A stretch of 64,000 bases of DNA from Bacillus sp. MYb209 (GCF_002975175.1 NZ_PCNZ01000001.1:248001-312000); one strand, 5' to 3'; positions 1 through 10,415 are shown, counted from the stretch's first letter. The notes: generated by a model not told the origin, from the letters alone. A program made the numbers and translations.

Positions 1-1915
1 AATTTTTTTCTAAAATGAGTAATTGTAAAGATTGTACCATCTTTCTCAACAACTCAATTAAGTGCATAAATTCACCTGTAACAACATGCATCTCCCATTC
101 TAATTTACTTTGCAATATATCAACTTGCTTCTCAAGTGTAGTCACTAATTTTCTTACATCATATACAAAACGATTTGTTAACTCGGTAATGCTATCCCAT
201 AACTTACCTTTCTCTACTTCCGTGTTATATCGATAAATGAGCGGCATATTGCTCATCCCTTGTTCCTGCTTTGTTTGTTTAAATATGAAAGCACGTAACA
301 TTTGGAATAGTTCATCCGCATCAAATTTCAATTCCTTCAAACTATGACTCACCATACGGAAAGTCGACCGAGATGCTTGCTCTGATTTTTTCATCATTTT
401 ATATACTTTAGAAAGCACATCATCTGTTTCTAAAGTACCAAGACGAGATAAAGCTAATTGAAAATACATACATGAGAACTGTTCACCCAATGTTCTACTC
501 GCCGCTTCCTCGATATGATGAGCTTCATCAAAAATAATATGTTCACATGAAGCAAACAGTGGTTCTTCACTTGAAAAATCTTGAAATAATAACGCATGAT
601 TTGTAATAACAATATCTGCAAACAATGCTTTATTCTTCGCTCGTTGATAAAAACAACGACTAAACCAGTTACTTTGCATCCCGCCTGGACTATATGCATC
701 ACTACAAATACGGTTCCAAAGTAACTTTCCGCCCTCAGGAATATTTAATTCATCACGATCGCCGGTTTCCGTTTGCAATAACCACACTAAAATTTTTGCC
801 TTTGTGAGCGCCATATCATAATTTTTCTCTTCCTCTTGCAAAGCATATTCAAATTTATGTAGACACAGATAATGCTTTCTTCCTTTCAGAAGAGCTACTT
901 CAAATGAAAATGGCATTATTTTCTTTAATAAAGGAATTTCTTTTTCTAGTATTTGTTGTTGCAATTGTACAGTTTGTGTACTTATAATGACAGGTTCTTC
1001 TTTTTCCTTTGCGAAATAAATACTTGGAAGTAAATATGCAAGCGTCTTCCCCGTACCTGTTCCTGCTTCAATCAGTGAAAACCTAGAATCTCTTAGCGCT
1101 GTATATATTTCCTTCATCATAATCTGTTGGCTTTCTCTTTTTTCAAACTTTGGCATATTCAATTCAAGTTTATCCATTGTCTTATGTAAGAAAGCATCAA
1201 ATTTAGATGAGCATGTTTCACTGAGGCTTAAAGAATAATTCCGCTTTCGAAGCGCAATATTTCGATACACTTCATACTCCTCTGTCTCTTCTTTACCATG
1301 CATCATTTTCTTTAAAATATTTTCAGAAAGTACATCAGCTATATCACTTTGGAAAACATCACTTAATTCATAAAGCGATTGTAATGTGACAAGTGGTAAC
1401 TTTACAATTTCACTTAAAAATTGTAAAAACAACTCCGCTGTTGCAAGAGCATCACTATCCGCACGATGTGGTTGATCGTGCTCTAGTTCATGCTGCTTAG
1501 CTAAATCACGTAATTTATAACTATCAGCTGTCGGCAAAAGAATTTGCGCCAATTCAACTGTATCAATTTTAGGACAATGTACTTCTGTATATCCAGCCTG
1601 CCTTAATTCTTCATTTAAAAAATTCCAATCAAAGTGAACGTTATGTGCAACAAAAGCCGCACCTTGTAATAGCTCAACAATCATCGGGGCTACATCTCGA
1701 AATAACGGGGCTTGTTTTACAAGATCTTCATCAATCCCAGTTAATTCTGTAATAAATAGGGGAATCTCTCTCTTCGGATTAATAAAAGATGAAAAAATCT
1801 CTAATATCTCTCCATCTTCCACTACAACAGCTGCAATTTGGGTGATTTTATCCTTCCCATCCTTCCAGGAGTTCCCTGTCGTCTCTAAATCAACAACGAC
1901 ATAACGCTTACTCAT
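1..1915 (-). CDS. dinG: DinG-family ATP-dependent helicase with N-terminal 3'-5' exonuclease domain (C-terminus outside window)
   Basis: The 5' 638 codons of a gene that runs off the window's left edge; the family in Bacillus is about 930 residues. The N-terminus has a DEDD exonuclease motif (DLETTG near residue 9, later AHNVHFD). The helicase part shows Walker A AGTGTGKT near residue 283 and the DEAH box FDEAHH near residue 461, typical of XPD/DinG superfamily 2 helicases. The ATG is preceded by TGAGGTG at good spacing. It lies downstream of panBCD as in B. subtilis, but a terminator separates them. The exonuclease fusion is normal for Firmicute DinG. The role in unwinding or degrading nucleic acid during repair is inferred from the family. 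Confidence 0.95.
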   Translation of the reverse strand, partial: MSKRYVVVDLETTGNSWKDGKDKITQIAAVVVEDGEILEIFSSFINPKREIPLFITELTGIDEDLVKQAPLFRDVAPMIVELLQGAAFVAHNVHFDWNFLNEELRQAGYTEVHCPKIDTVELAQILLPTADSYKLRDLAKQHELEHDQPHRADSDALATAELFLQFLSEIVKLPLVTLQSLYELSDVFQSDIADVLSENILKKMMHGKEETEEYEVYRNIALRKRNYSLSLSETCSSKFDAFLHKTMDKLELNMPKFEKRESQQIMMKEIYTALRDSRFSLIEAGTGTGKTLAYLLPSIYFAKEKEEPVIISTQTVQLQQQILEKEIPLLKKIMPFSFEVALLKGRKHYLCLHKFEYALQEEEKNYDMALTKAKILVWLLQTETGDRDELNIPEGGKLLWNRICSDAYSPGGMQSNWFSRCFYQRAKNKALFADIVITNHALLFQDFSSEEPLFASCEHIIFDEAHHIEEAASRTLGEQFSCMYFQLALSRLGTLETDDVLSKVYKMMKKSEQASRSTFRMVSHSLKELKFDADELFQMLRAFIFKQTKQEQGMSNMPLIYRYNTEVEKGKLWDSITELTNRFVYDVRKLVTTLEKQVDILQSKLEWEMHVVTGEFMHLIELLRKMVQSLQLLILEKN

Positions 1916-2007
1916 ATATGTAACACCTCAATTTCTTACCTATCAAACACAAAAATTATATAATGTTACTATACCACGTTTTACCTCATCTTAATGAAAA
2001 GATGCAC

Positions 2008-2038
2008 AAAAAAGCTATCTCCTTAATTAGAGATAGCC
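2008..2038 (-). terminator. Rho-independent terminator after panD
   Basis: On the minus strand GGCTATCTC, an 8-base loop and GAGATAGC are followed by a run of six T. It closes the panBCD operon just before dinG. Confidence 0.85.
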
Positions 2039-2045
2039 ATCCTAC

Positions 2046-2429
2046 TTATAATATCGTGCCAGCTTTTTCAGCACCTAACATTTCAATAATTTGATTATCA
2101 TCGTCTAATACTGCAATTTTCGGCTCTTGTTTATGAATATTTTCTTCTGCCACTAAACCATAGCAAATAATAATAACTTTATCACCCGGTTGTACAAGCC
2201 TTGCAGCTGCACCATTTAAACAAACAACTCCACTACCGCGCTCTCCTTTTATAACATATGTCTCTAAGCGAGCCCCATTGTTGTTATTTACAATTTGTAC
2301 TTTTTCATTTTCTACAATATTTACCGCATCCATTAAATCTTCATCAATTGTAATACTACCTACATAATTTAAATTTGCTTCTGTTACAGTTGCGCGATGT
2401 AACTTCGCTCTCATCATTGTGCGAAACAT
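2046..2429 (-). CDS. panD: Aspartate 1-decarboxylase (proenzyme)
   Basis: Makes beta-alanine from L-aspartate for pantothenate synthesis. The 127-residue product is the normal family length. The self-cleavage site YVGSIT is visible, with Gly24-Ser25; Ser25 becomes the pyruvoyl group after proenzyme processing. It is the last gene of panB-panC-panD, 12 bases after panC, and ends at a clear terminator. Expression probably follows the panB leader control. Confidence 0.97.
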
Positions 2430-2441
2430 AGATGCTCCCCC

Positions 2442-3290
2442 TTATTTCCCCATTAATGTTATATTGTCAATTAATCGTACATTTTCAAACTTAACTGCAA
2501 TCGCTAAAATGATTCTTCCTTCAATTTTATTTGTTGCTTTTAATGAAGGGTATGCATATAAATCAGCATAATCTACAGTGCCTTTCGTATACTTCTCAAT
2601 ATGCTCTTTCACAAGATTCATAATGATTTCTGGATTACGTTCGCCTGCCTCAATTCGTTCTTTCGCTATACATAGACTGCGGTATAAATGAGGAGCCTCT
2701 TCGCGTTCTTCTAGTGATAAATACACATTACGAGAACTTTTCGCTAATCCATCTTCTTCCCTTACAATATCAACTGGTACGATCGTAACGGGAATATTAA
2801 AATCAGTTACGAATCCTTCAATTACAGCTACTTGCTGTGCATCTTTCATACCGAAATAAGCACGCTTTGGCAATGTAATATTAAATAGTTTCATTAGTAC
2901 AGTCGCAACACCAGCGAAATGACCAGGTCTTTGTTTGCCACATAATACGTCGGTACGCTTCACAACTTCTACTGTTGTCGTTTGTTCTGCTGGATACATC
3001 TCTTCTACACTCGGATAAAATAAATAATCAACACCATTTTCTTTTGCTACATTTTCATCTCTATCAATATCACGTGGGTATCGATCTAAATCTTCATTTG
3101 GTCCAAATTGTAGTGGATTTACAAATACACTTAAAACTACATTTTCATTTTCTTCCCTGGCCTTACGTAGTAACGTAGCATGCCCTTCGTGTAAATACCC
3201 CATCGTTGGAACAAAACCGATACTTTTTCCACTTGTACGAAGTTCGTTTGTAATTTGCTGCATCTCTTGCACTGTAGTTATGATTTTCAT
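2442..3290 (-). CDS. panC: Pantothenate synthetase
   Basis: Condenses pantoate and beta-alanine with ATP. The 282-residue form starts at the ATG that overlaps the panB stop (TAATG) and has GGAGG eight bases upstream; a start ten codons earlier has no good ribosome site. Motifs: [10 protein letters not shown] near residue 27, matching the ATP-binding HxGH loop, and the C-terminal SSRN motif (here KSSRNVYLS), both typical of PanC. The one-base overlap with panB suggests translational coupling. Confidence 0.97.
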   Translation of the reverse strand: MKIITTVQEMQQITNELRTSGKSIGFVPTMGYLHEGHATLLRKAREENENVVLSVFVNPLQFGPNEDLDRYPRDIDRDENVAKENGVDYLFYPSVEEMYPAEQTTTVEVVKRTDVLCGKQRPGHFAGVATVLMKLFNITLPKRAYFGMKDAQQVAVIEGFVTDFNIPVTIVPVDIVREEDGLAKSSRNVYLSLEEREEAPHLYRSLCIAKERIEAGERNPEIIMNLVKEHIEKYTKGTVDYADLYAYPSLKATNKIEGRIILAIAVKFENVRLIDNITLMGK

Positions 3291-4126
3291 TATTGTTTTC
3301 CTCCGTATAACGCTAAGCACTCTTCCTCTTTCATTGTGAATGAATGTTTTTCTTCAGGAAATTGCCCTGTCTTTACTTCAGTAACGTATTGCGAAATCCC
3401 TCGCACAATCTCCTCTTGAACAGACGTATATTGCTTCACAAATTTCGGAACACGATTTACGCCGTACGAGATAAGATCATGGTATACAAGAACTTGCCCA
3501 TCTACTTTTTGTCCTGCTCCAATTCCGATTGTAGGAATTGTTAACTGCTCTGAAACAAGTTCTGCTAATTGCATTGGTACACACTCTAACACAAGTGCTA
3601 TCGCACCAGCTTCCTCACATTTCTTTGCATCTTCTATTAATTTTTTTGCACTTTCAGCATCTTTTCCTTGTACTTTATACCCACCTAGCACTCCTACAGA
3701 TTGAGGAGTTAAACCTAAATGCGCCACAACGGGAATTCCCGCATTCGTTAAGTAGTGAATAGTTGATATAACTTCTCCAGCACCTTCTACCTTTAATGCA
3801 TGTGCCCCGCTCTCTTGAACAATGCGACGTGCATTAACCATCGTATCTTGCAATGAGACATGATAAGACATAAATGGCATATCAGTTACAATAAACGTCT
3901 CTTTCGCTCCGCGGCGTACAGCTTTCGTATGATGAATCATATCCTCTACTGTTACTGGAACTGTTGAATCATACCCAAGTACAACCATTCCTAGAGAATC
4001 ACCCACTAAAATCATATCGACTTTAGCTTCTTCTACTAATTTAGCAGATGGATAATCATACGCCGTTAGCATTGTAATCGGCTCACCTTGCTCTTTCATT
4101 TTCAAAAAATCTGTTTTTGTTTTCAA
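3290..4126 (-). CDS. panB: 3-methyl-2-oxobutanoate hydroxymethyltransferase
   Basis: First enzyme of pantoate synthesis; transfers a hydroxymethyl group from 5,10-methylene-THF to alpha-ketoisovalerate. The 278-residue length is typical. Seen: TAYDYPSAK at the N-terminus, the metal-binding VGDSLGMV segment, and the [17 protein letters not shown] segment of the active site. It is the first gene of panBCD. The start has AAAGGAGGAG upstream. A leader of about 210 bases with a factor-independent terminator precedes it and implies attenuation control. Confidence 0.97.
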   Translation of the reverse strand: MKTKTDFLKMKEQGEPITMLTAYDYPSAKLVEEAKVDMILVGDSLGMVVLGYDSTVPVTVEDMIHHTKAVRRGAKETFIVTDMPFMSYHVSLQDTMVNARRIVQESGAHALKVEGAGEVISTIHYLTNAGIPVVAHLGLTPQSVGVLGGYKVQGKDAESAKKLIEDAKKCEEAGAIALVLECVPMQLAELVSEQLTIPTIGIGAGQKVDGQVLVYHDLISYGVNRVPKFVKQYTSVQEEIVRGISQYVTEVKTGQFPEEKHSFTMKEEECLALYGGKQ

Positions 4127-4335
4127 AAACTACTCCTCCTTTATGCAGGAGAGAGGAGATGGCCGAAATCATATAAAAAAACCCCTCTGGCCATAAAAGG
4201 GCAGAAGGGTTGTGTGTTAGTCGGCATTATTCATCCCTCTGTCCCAGTCCGTTATTGGATCAAGGCAGAATCCAAATTATTTTTTTCATACTGCGTAAAA
4301 TAATGGTGCAGTTCGCTTTGATACTGCCCATATTC
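4127..4335 (-). promoter_or_regulatory. Structured 5' leader of panBCD, candidate attenuator or riboswitch
   Basis: Between the panB promoter and ATG lie successive hairpins: GCAGT/ACTGC (4308-4327), ATTATTTT/AAAATAAT (4276-4304) and TTGGAT/ATCCAA (4255-4275). A terminator hairpin with T run follows at 4175-4211. The minus-strand heptamer CAGAGGG occurs twice, at 4235-4241 and again as the 3' arm of the terminator at 4183-4189. The upstream copy could therefore pair with the 5' terminator arm as an antiterminator. A conserved 'pan' RNA motif has been described upstream of panB genes in other bacteria; whether this is that motif cannot be checked here. Confidence 0.6.
4175..4211 (-). terminator. 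Leader terminator (attenuator) upstream of panB
   Basis: Ten paired bases (AACCCTTCTG with CAGAGGGGTT, one G-T pair), a 12-base loop and a run of seven T on the minus strand. It lies about 50 bases upstream of the panB ATG, inside the leader, so read-through must be regulated. Confidence 0.8.
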
Positions 4336-4341
4336 GAACTA

Positions 4342-4347
4342 ATTATA
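4342..4347 (-). promoter_or_regulatory. -10 element of the panB promoter
   Basis: Minus-strand TTTGCTATAAT: a perfect TATAAT with an extended TGn. No strong -35 is seen. Transcription would start near 4335 and give a leader of about 210 bases. Confidence 0.55.
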
Positions 4348-4438
4348 GCAAACTCTGAAAAGGAATTGCTACATTTTTTCGAAAAAATAATTTTCTATCC
4401 CTATTACGGTATGTGAAATTTATCAGTATCTAAATGAC

Positions 4439-4470
4439 AAAAAGAAGCTCCAAAATAGGAACTTCTTTTA
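4439..4470 (-). terminator. Terminator after birA
   Basis: Minus strand AGAAGTTCC / GGAGCTTCT with one mismatch, followed by TTTTTG. It overlaps the end of birA and ends the ypjD-birA operon. Confidence 0.6.
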
Positions 4471-5448
4471 CTTAATTTCTATATCAGCAGAATGAATGTG
4501 GTGCACTTGTCCTTGATGATCCTCAAGTAACAATACACCATCCTCCGTAATCCCTTTTGCTAGCCCATTAATAGTTTCCTTCATCGTTCGAGCTGTAATT
4601 TCTTTTCCGATACTTACTGCGTAACTTTCCCAAAGAATTTTAATAACAGAGAAGCCATTTTTTAAATACTCTTCATACAATTTCTCTAGTTGCAAGAAAA
4701 TTTGTTGCATAAGTTCCGCACGAACAATCGGCTTACCCGATTCAATTGCTAATGAAGTTGCAATTTGCTGAATTTCCTCATCAAAATGTTCTTGTTTCTG
4801 ATTTGCATTAATGCCAATTCCCATAATAACAGCATTAATTTTATCTGGATCAGCTTGCATCTCCGTTAATATACCGACAGCTTTTTTACCTTGAATTAAA
4901 ATATCATTTGGCCATTTAATCCCTACGTTTACACCGGTACATTTTTCAATTGCTTGCGCTACGCTAACAGCTGCTAATAAAGTAAGCTGTGGTGCATGAT
5001 GAACTGGAATAGATGGACGCAAAATAATACTCATCCAAATTCCTGTTCCTTTTGGAGAATACCATTTTCTACTTAAACGTCCTCTACCTGCTGTTTGTTC
5101 TTCAGCAACGACAATTGTTCCCTCTTCTGCGCCTTCATAAGCAAGTCTCGCTGCAATATGCTGAGTAGATTCAACCGATTCTTCAAAATAAACCGTTCTA
5201 CCGATACGCTCTGTTTGTAATCCTAATTGAATCTCATTAGCAGTTACTTTATCTGGTTTACTAGCAATTCGATACCCTAAGCGGCGTATAGCTTCTAGTT
5301 CATACCCTTCATTACGAAGATCCTCCATATGCTTCCATACAGCGGTTCTCGAACAGCCAAGTTTGTCACTAAGTGTTTGACCAGATACAAATGCACCATC
5401 TGCTTCAGAAAAAACTTGTAATAACTGCTTTCTTATAGTAGATTGCAT
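4468..5448 (-). CDS. birA: Biotin-protein ligase / biotin operon repressor BirA
   Basis: Attaches biotin to carboxylases and, as biotinyl-AMP-bound dimer, represses biotin genes. The N-terminal winged helix (CSRTAVWKHMEDLRNEGY, near residues 34-51) is a DNA-binding domain. The ligase domain has the GRGRLSRKW loop and KWPNDI motif. The ATG at 5448 gives 326 residues and has AAGGGAG at suitable spacing; the GTG four codons earlier lies directly against that site and is less likely. It overlaps the end of cca by 16 bases and closes the operon. Confidence 0.95.
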   Translation of the reverse strand: MQSTIRKQLLQVFSEADGAFVSGQTLSDKLGCSRTAVWKHMEDLRNEGYELEAIRRLGYRIASKPDKVTANEIQLGLQTERIGRTVYFEESVESTQHIAARLAYEGAEEGTIVVAEEQTAGRGRLSRKWYSPKGTGIWMSIILRPSIPVHHAPQLTLLAAVSVAQAIEKCTGVNVGIKWPNDILIQGKKAVGILTEMQADPDKINAVIMGIGINANQKQEHFDEEIQQIATSLAIESGKPIVRAELMQQIFLQLEKLYEEYLKNGFSVIKILWESYAVSIGKEITARTMKETINGLAKGITEDGVLLLEDHQGQVHHIHSADIEIK

Positions 5449-6626
5449 CTTTGTAGCCACTCCCTTATATTCTCTTTCTTATTAACTAAATCTCCTTGTA
5501 CGATTGTTTTTTCAATATTTTGAAGCATTTCGGCAACCCACGGACCTGGCTTTTTATCTGCCCAGCTTAATAAATCATTACCAGTCACATTCATTTCTTG
5601 ACGATTTTTTATCGGCAATGCATGAAATAATGATTGTACTTGCTTAACAGACGCACTATTATAACTTTCTATTATCGCTTCATATACTCTTTCCGCCATC
5701 TCAGCGATGCGAATTCCAGTTTTATAAAGAAGGATTGTATCCCACTCCTTCTCCTTTCTAGAACGAATTGCTAATAAAACCGCTACGATATCTTTAATCT
5801 TTTTATTCGAGAACTTCCATTGACGTAAAAAGACAGATGGATGCTCTTCTCCGATACAATATAAGAAAAATGCCCACGCCTCAACGTCTGTTTCGAAAGA
5901 ATCCCATTTATACTGCGTAGCTTTCAAGAGTCTTTCTTCTGACATTTGCAAATATGGCAGATGAGAAAATAGCTTCGTTTCTACTAACTCTTGAAGACCA
6001 TTCACACAATATGTACCGGTCAACAATTTTTCAAATTCAACTGTAATTCTTTCAATCGCTATATGTTCGAGCAAATGCCCATACGTTTCAATTGCTTGTT
6101 TCGTCTTTATTTCCAAAGAGAAACCTAACGTACTTACGAACCGAATACCACGCATCATTCGCAGTGCATCTTCTTGAAAACGGTCTGCAGCATCTCCAAC
6201 CGTTGTAATTTCCTTCAGACGAATCGCTTCTTGCCCAGCAAATAAATCAACCATTTCGCCTTCCTCTGTCATTGCAATTGCATTCATCGTGAAATCACGT
6301 CGTTTTAAATCCTCTTCTAATGAACAGACAAATTGAACATTACTAGGTCTCCGAAAATCTTCATATTCGCTTTCTGTTCGAAAAGTAGTTACCTCATACG
6401 GTTCACCATTTTCTACAACAATTACAGTTCCATGCTCAAGACCAACCGGAACATGTCTTGGGAAAATAGCCATTACTTCTTCTGGTAAAGCAGATGTTGC
6501 GATATCGATATCTCCAATCGGTCTATCGATAATAAGATCGCGTACACTTCCACCAACGAAGTAAGCCTCATGTCCGTGCTGTTTTAATATCTCAATAATT
6601 GAACTAGCTTTTTTAAATCTTTCCAT
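5433..6626 (-). CDS. cca: CCA tRNA nucleotidyltransferase
   Basis: Adds or repairs the 3' CCA of tRNAs. Class II signature: [20 protein letters not shown], in which the DxD carboxylates bind metal, followed by [10 protein letters not shown] and the [12 protein letters not shown] motif. The 397-residue form from the ATG at 6626 is chosen because AAGGGA lies at good distance; an ATG three codons upstream sits on the ribosome site. It overlaps bshA by 14 bases and birA by 16, so the operon is tightly coupled. Confidence 0.96.
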   Translation of the reverse strand: MERFKKASSIIEILKQHGHEAYFVGGSVRDLIIDRPIGDIDIATSALPEEVMAIFPRHVPVGLEHGTVIVVENGEPYEVTTFRTESEYEDFRRPSNVQFVCSLEEDLKRRDFTMNAIAMTEEGEMVDLFAGQEAIRLKEITTVGDAADRFQEDALRMMRGIRFVSTLGFSLEIKTKQAIETYGHLLEHIAIERITVEFEKLLTGTYCVNGLQELVETKLFSHLPYLQMSEERLLKATQYKWDSFETDVEAWAFFLYCIGEEHPSVFLRQWKFSNKKIKDIVAVLLAIRSRKEKEWDTILLYKTGIRIAEMAERVYEAIIESYNSASVKQVQSLFHALPIKNRQEMNVTGNDLLSWADKKPGPWVAEMLQNIEKTIVQGDLVNKKENIREWLQRCNLL

Positions 6627-7758
6627 TCTTGTCATCCCTTAGTATGTCATAATAAATCGCTTCATACTGTGAAACGATTTTTTCCGAACGAAACTGCTCA
6701 TATACAGATTTCATCGCTCGCTCCCCCATATTACGGTGAAGTTCTTCATTTTCTAGTAGTTGAATTGCTTGCTTAGCTATTCCATCTGTATCTCCAACTT
6801 CACATATATATCCTGTTTCACCATGTTGAATGACCTCTGGAATGCCCCCAACCCTCGTTCCGATACTAGGCACACCACACGCCATCGCTTCTAATATAAC
6901 GAGACCAAAACTTTCCTTTTCTGATAAAAGTAGCATTAAATCACTCATCGCAAGAAGCTCTGCAACATTATCTTGCTTTCCTAGGAATAAGACACGTTCC
7001 TCAATATGTAAACTTTTCACCAATTGTAAAATAGTACAGAACTCTGGTCCATCACCAACAAGAAGCAATTTCGCATCTACTTCCTTTACAATTTTGGCAA
7101 ATGACTGCACAACATCCTGTACACGCTTAACCTTTCGGAAATTTGAAATATGAATCAACACTTTTTCATTTTCTCGTATACCATATTCTTTTTTTAATTG
7201 AGACATATCACGTTTGAAATAAACACGTTCGTCTACAAAATTGTATACCGTCTCAATTTCTTTATCTGGTTTTACAAGTTCATTCGTTTCTTCAATTAAC
7301 GAATGTGACACAGCTGTAACAACATCAGATTGTTCAATACCAAAGCGAATTAAATTATTTAACGAAGGGTCGGAACCTAACACAGTAATATCCGTTCCAT
7401 GTAAGGTTGTAACAATTTTAATACGCTCCCCAATCATTTGTTTTGCTAAATATGCACAAATAGCATGAGGGATTGCATAATGCACATGTAAAATATCAAG
7501 GTTTTCTCTTTGAGCAACCTCTGCCATTTTACTCGCTAGTGCTAAATCGTAAGGTGGATATTGAAAAACAGAATATTGATTTACTGTTACTTCGTGAAAA
7601 TAAATGTTCGGGTACACTTTATTCAACCGAAATGGTACACCCGATGTAATAAAATGAATTTCATGCCCGCGTTCCGCCAATTGCTTTCCTAACTCTGTCC
7701 CAACAACCCCAGAACCACCTACAGAAGGATAACATGTAATACCTATTTTCAATTTCAT
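6613..7758 (-). CDS. bshA: N-acetyl-alpha-D-glucosaminyl L-malate synthase BshA
   Basis: GT4-family glycosyltransferase, first step of bacillithiol synthesis: UDP-GlcNAc plus L-malate. The 381 residues start with [20 protein letters not shown], the nucleotide-sugar binding loop. The C-terminal [17 protein letters not shown] segment carries the EX7E motif. It is followed by cca and preceded by bshB1 with a 4-base overlap, the same order as in B. subtilis. The reductase for bacillithiol disulfide is encoded elsewhere in the window at 43190-44170. Confidence 0.95.
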   Translation of the reverse strand: MKLKIGITCYPSVGGSGVVGTELGKQLAERGHEIHFITSGVPFRLNKVYPNIYFHEVTVNQYSVFQYPPYDLALASKMAEVAQRENLDILHVHYAIPHAICAYLAKQMIGERIKIVTTLHGTDITVLGSDPSLNNLIRFGIEQSDVVTAVSHSLIEETNELVKPDKEIETVYNFVDERVYFKRDMSQLKKEYGIRENEKVLIHISNFRKVKRVQDVVQSFAKIVKEVDAKLLLVGDGPEFCTILQLVKSLHIEERVLFLGKQDNVAELLAMSDLMLLLSEKESFGLVILEAMACGVPSIGTRVGGIPEVIQHGETGYICEVGDTDGIAKQAIQLLENEELHRNMGERAMKSVYEQFRSEKIVSQYEAIYYDILRDDKNGKI

Positions 7759-8459
7759 TTACATCCCCCTATTAAATCAGCATGTATTAAAACGGGTTTC
7801 TTACTCATAAATCCTTCGGCATACAGCACTCCAACTTCTTTCCCAAACATCTTCTCCCGAGCGATTACAGTTTCAACGTATCCTTCGGTTAATGGCGTCT
7901 TAACACCATCACTCCCTGTTGAAAACTGACTTTCATACGCTTCTAACGCTTCCACCTTTTTAGAAAGGTATTCACTAATATCTATACAAAAATTCGGTTT
8001 ATGAAAACCATTAATCATATAATTATAAAAAGACTCTACACGGTGCGGCGGAAGTTCAGGCATATATTTACGAATTCCCGCTGAAAAGATAGCCTCTTCC
8101 ACAAGTTTCGCGCAATTAGCATGGTCTGGATGACGATCTTCGTAATATGGTGCAAAAATTAGTGTTGGTTTATATGTACGAATAATCTTTACAATTTCAC
8201 GTATATATTCTTCTTTCATATACAAACCACGGTCTGGCATTGCTAAATTAATTCTCGTTTTTACTCCCATAATACGAGCTGCAGCCTTTGCTTCTTCTTT
8301 TCTCAGTTCTACCGTTCCATTTGAAGAAAGATCAGCTTCTGTTAAATCGCAAATGCCTACTTCATAGCCTTGCTTCGTATACTTTGCAATGGTACCTGCC
8401 ATGCCGATTTCCACATCATCGGCATGAGCACCAAACGCTAATATATGTAATCCACTCAT
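7755..8459 (-). CDS. bshB1: Bacillithiol biosynthesis deacetylase BshB1
   Basis: Zinc LmbE/PIG-L-type deacetylase that removes acetyl from GlcNAc-malate. AHADDVE near residue 11 and HPDH near residue 110 supply the zinc ligands and base. The 234-residue form starts at ATG 8459 with GAGGGGAA upstream; an ATG five codons earlier lies upstream of that site. It overlaps bshA by 4 bases. A BshB2 paralogue is common in this group but is not in this window. Confidence 0.94.
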   Translation of the reverse strand: MSGLHILAFGAHADDVEIGMAGTIAKYTKQGYEVGICDLTEADLSSNGTVELRKEEAKAAARIMGVKTRINLAMPDRGLYMKEEYIREIVKIIRTYKPTLIFAPYYEDRHPDHANCAKLVEEAIFSAGIRKYMPELPPHRVESFYNYMINGFHKPNFCIDISEYLSKKVEALEAYESQFSTGSDGVKTPLTEGYVETVIAREKMFGKEVGVLYAEGFMSKKPVLIHADLIGGCK

Positions 8460-8470
8460 AATTGTTCCCC

Positions 8471-8866
8471 TCATTTTCTTAACTTTCGGTAATCTAAATC
8501 TCCCCGCTCTAATGCATGCATTAACATTTCAGCACTTGCCATATTCGTTGCTAGTGGGATGGCGTATACATCACATAAACGAAGTAACGCATTGACATCT
8601 GGTTCATGCGGCTGCGCTGTTAGTGGATCCCGGAAAAAAATCACCATATCCATCTCATTTTTTGCAATCATTGCACCAATTTCTTGATCGCCACCAAGAG
8701 GACCAGATTGATATCTTGTTACAACTAAACCAGTTGCCTCCATAATACGAAGTCCTGTCGTTCCTGTTGCAAAAAGTTCATGTTTTTCAAAAATTGGTTT
8801 ATATGCGTATGCGAACGAAACCATATCATCTTTCTTTTTGTCATGTGCGATTAAGGCAATTTTCAT
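8471..8866 (-). CDS. mgsA: Methylglyoxal synthase
   Basis: Converts dihydroxyacetone phosphate to methylglyoxal, a bypass of lower glycolysis under phosphate limitation. The 131 residues are typical. Seen: LIAHDKKKD at the N-terminus, [10 protein letters not shown] with the catalytic aspartate, and [15 protein letters not shown] for phosphate binding. It sits 14 bases after dapB, inside the operon, as in B. subtilis. Confidence 0.95.
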   Translation of the reverse strand: MKIALIAHDKKKDDMVSFAYAYKPIFEKHELFATGTTGLRIMEATGLVVTRYQSGPLGGDQEIGAMIAKNEMDMVIFFRDPLTAQPHEPDVNALLRLCDVYAIPLATNMASAEMLMHALERGDLDYRKLRK

Positions 8867-8880
8867 CCGTTGTCTCCCCT

Positions 8881-9681
8881 TTAGTCGATAATATTTTCTA
8901 AACCGTACACAAGATGATTAAGGTTCATTACTGTTTCAATTGATAGTTTTACACCTGACATAAATGATGCACGGTTGAATGAATCATGACGAATTGTTAA
9001 CATTTGTCCATCTCCGCCGAACATTACTTCTTGGTGCGCAATAAGCCCTGGTAGACGTACGCTATGAATGTGAATACCGTCTACATTTGCACCACGTGCA
9101 CCTTCTAGTTGTTCGATTTCATTTGGATGACCTTGCTGCTTTGGTTCACGGTTTTGACGGATTAATTCTACTGTTTTTACAGCTGTACCAGATGGTGCAT
9201 CTAACTTTTGATCGTGATGCAATTCAATTACTTCAACATCTTGGAAGTACTTCGCTGCCATTTGAGAGAACTTCATCATAAGTACTGCACCAATCGCAAA
9301 GTTTGGAGCAATGATTGTTCCCACTTCTTTTTCTTTCGCAGTTTCCGTTAAATGTTTAAGCTCTTCTTCTGTAAATCCAGTCGTACCAATAACAGATCGA
9401 AGTCCACGTTCAACTGCAAGTGTCACATGTTTCTTTCCAACTTCTGGTGTTGTTAAATCTAACAATACATCTGCTTCTACTTCATCTAAACAAGTATGTA
9501 AATCCGCATAAATAGGTGCATCTAGCGCTGGCATTCCAGGTAAATCAGCGATTTTCTCTCCGCCATACTTATAATCAATTGCTGCTACTAAATTGAAATG
9601 CGCTGTTCTTTCCATAAGAAGGACTGCTTCATGTCCCATACGTCCTCGTGGTCCAGCGATAATTATTTTAATTTCTTTCAT
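8881..9681 (-). CDS. dapB: 4-hydroxy-tetrahydrodipicolinate reductase
   Basis: NAD(P)H-dependent step of the lysine, diaminopimelate and dipicolinate pathway, needed for both wall and spore core. The N-terminal cofactor loop is [14 protein letters not shown]; the substrate motif [15 protein letters not shown] contains the catalytic His-His and Lys. Length 266. Its ATG overlaps the stop of the preceding MazG-like gene (ATGA). Confidence 0.96.
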   Translation of the reverse strand: MKEIKIIIAGPRGRMGHEAVLLMERTAHFNLVAAIDYKYGGEKIADLPGMPALDAPIYADLHTCLDEVEADVLLDLTTPEVGKKHVTLAVERGLRSVIGTTGFTEEELKHLTETAKEKEVGTIIAPNFAIGAVLMMKFSQMAAKYFQDVEVIELHHDQKLDAPSGTAVKTVELIRQNREPKQQGHPNEIEQLEGARGANVDGIHIHSVRLPGLIAHQEVMFGGDGQMLTIRHDSFNRASFMSGVKLSIETVMNLNHLVYGLENIID

Positions 9682-10022
9682 GCGTCTTTCTCTCCCTCAT
9701 CAATACGTGTCCAGCGATCTTTATCACGTGTATTAAATTTATTCATTACAATGTTATGCGCTGTTTCTAAATCAATATTTAAACTATTTGCCATACAAAT
9801 CATAACAAATAACACATCTCCAAGCTCTTCCTCAATACTTCGCTCTATCTCAGTCGTTTTCTTCGGTTTCTCACCATAATAATGATTAACCTCTCTTGCA
9901 AGCTCTCCCATTTCTTCAGTTAAACGGGCCATCATTGCAAGCGGACTAAAATAACCTTCTTTAAATTGGCCGATATATGCATCTACTTCCTTCTGCATAT
10001 CTTTCATCGTTTTTGCTTCCAT
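9678..10022 (-). CDS. ypjD: MazG-like nucleotide pyrophosphohydrolase (YpjD)
   Basis: All-alpha NTP pyrophosphohydrolase. The motif pairs [12 protein letters not shown] and EEELGDVLF match the EExxE and ExxxD metal-binding pattern of MazG enzymes. The ATG at 10022 (114 residues) is chosen because AGAGGTGA lies seven bases upstream and the length fits B. subtilis YpjD; open frame continues 19 codons further upstream without a good site. It is the first gene of the ypjD-dapB-mgsA-bshB1-bshA-cca-birA operon. Substrate is not known from sequence. Confidence 0.88.
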   Translation of the reverse strand: MEAKTMKDMQKEVDAYIGQFKEGYFSPLAMMARLTEEMGELAREVNHYYGEKPKKTTEIERSIEEELGDVLFVMICMANSLNIDLETAHNIVMNKFNTRDKDRWTRIDEGEKDA

Positions 10023-10130
10023 ACTAGTCACCTCTATTCCTTCCTCTTTCATGTTAGCCAATTCATCGCGATTTGACAAATATTATTCCCCCACATTTGC
10101 CTATTTGCCACGTTTTTTCGGATAGACTAT

Positions 10131-10340
10131 AATAAAGTGAAACTTTCTTTTGCATGATTTTTGCAAAAGATTAGCCCGAACTAATCGGGTTCCTACGGCT
10201 GGTTTGCTCTTTCTTCGTCGCTTTATCCTCTACCAGCCGTTGGGATGGGGTAACGTGAAACTTTCTTTTGCTTACTTTTTGCAAAAAATCAGCCTAAACC
10301 AATCGGGCTCTTACGTCGTTTACTATTTTTACCAGCAACT
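10131..10340. repeat. Two tandem bcr-like repeat units
   Basis: Unit 1 starts ATAAAGTGAAACTTTC at 10132 and unit 2 starts CGTGAAACTTTC near 10255. Both continue with TTTTGC, TTTTTGCAAAA, then an AGCC..AATCGGG..TACG block. Unit 1 also has an inverted CGGCTGG/CCAGCCG pair. The start and the AGCC...AATCGGG block match the canonical bcr1 copy at 54866-55024, so these look like diverged members of that B. cereus-group repeat family. The gap 10080-10415 holds nothing else visible apart from the start region of the next gene. Confidence 0.6.
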
Positions 10341-10415
10341 AGAAATAACTTATCATTATGTTTTATCGTTTAAGCGGAGCAACGCAAATCATTACATAAT
10401 TAGGGGGCTATCTAC

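Noticed and set aside
4088-4303. Plus-strand frame across the panB leader
   Set aside because: It is antisense to the structured leader, has no ribosome site and no coding-like composition.
6830-7153. Plus-strand frame of 107 codons inside bshA
   Set aside because: Antisense shadow of a well-supported gene.
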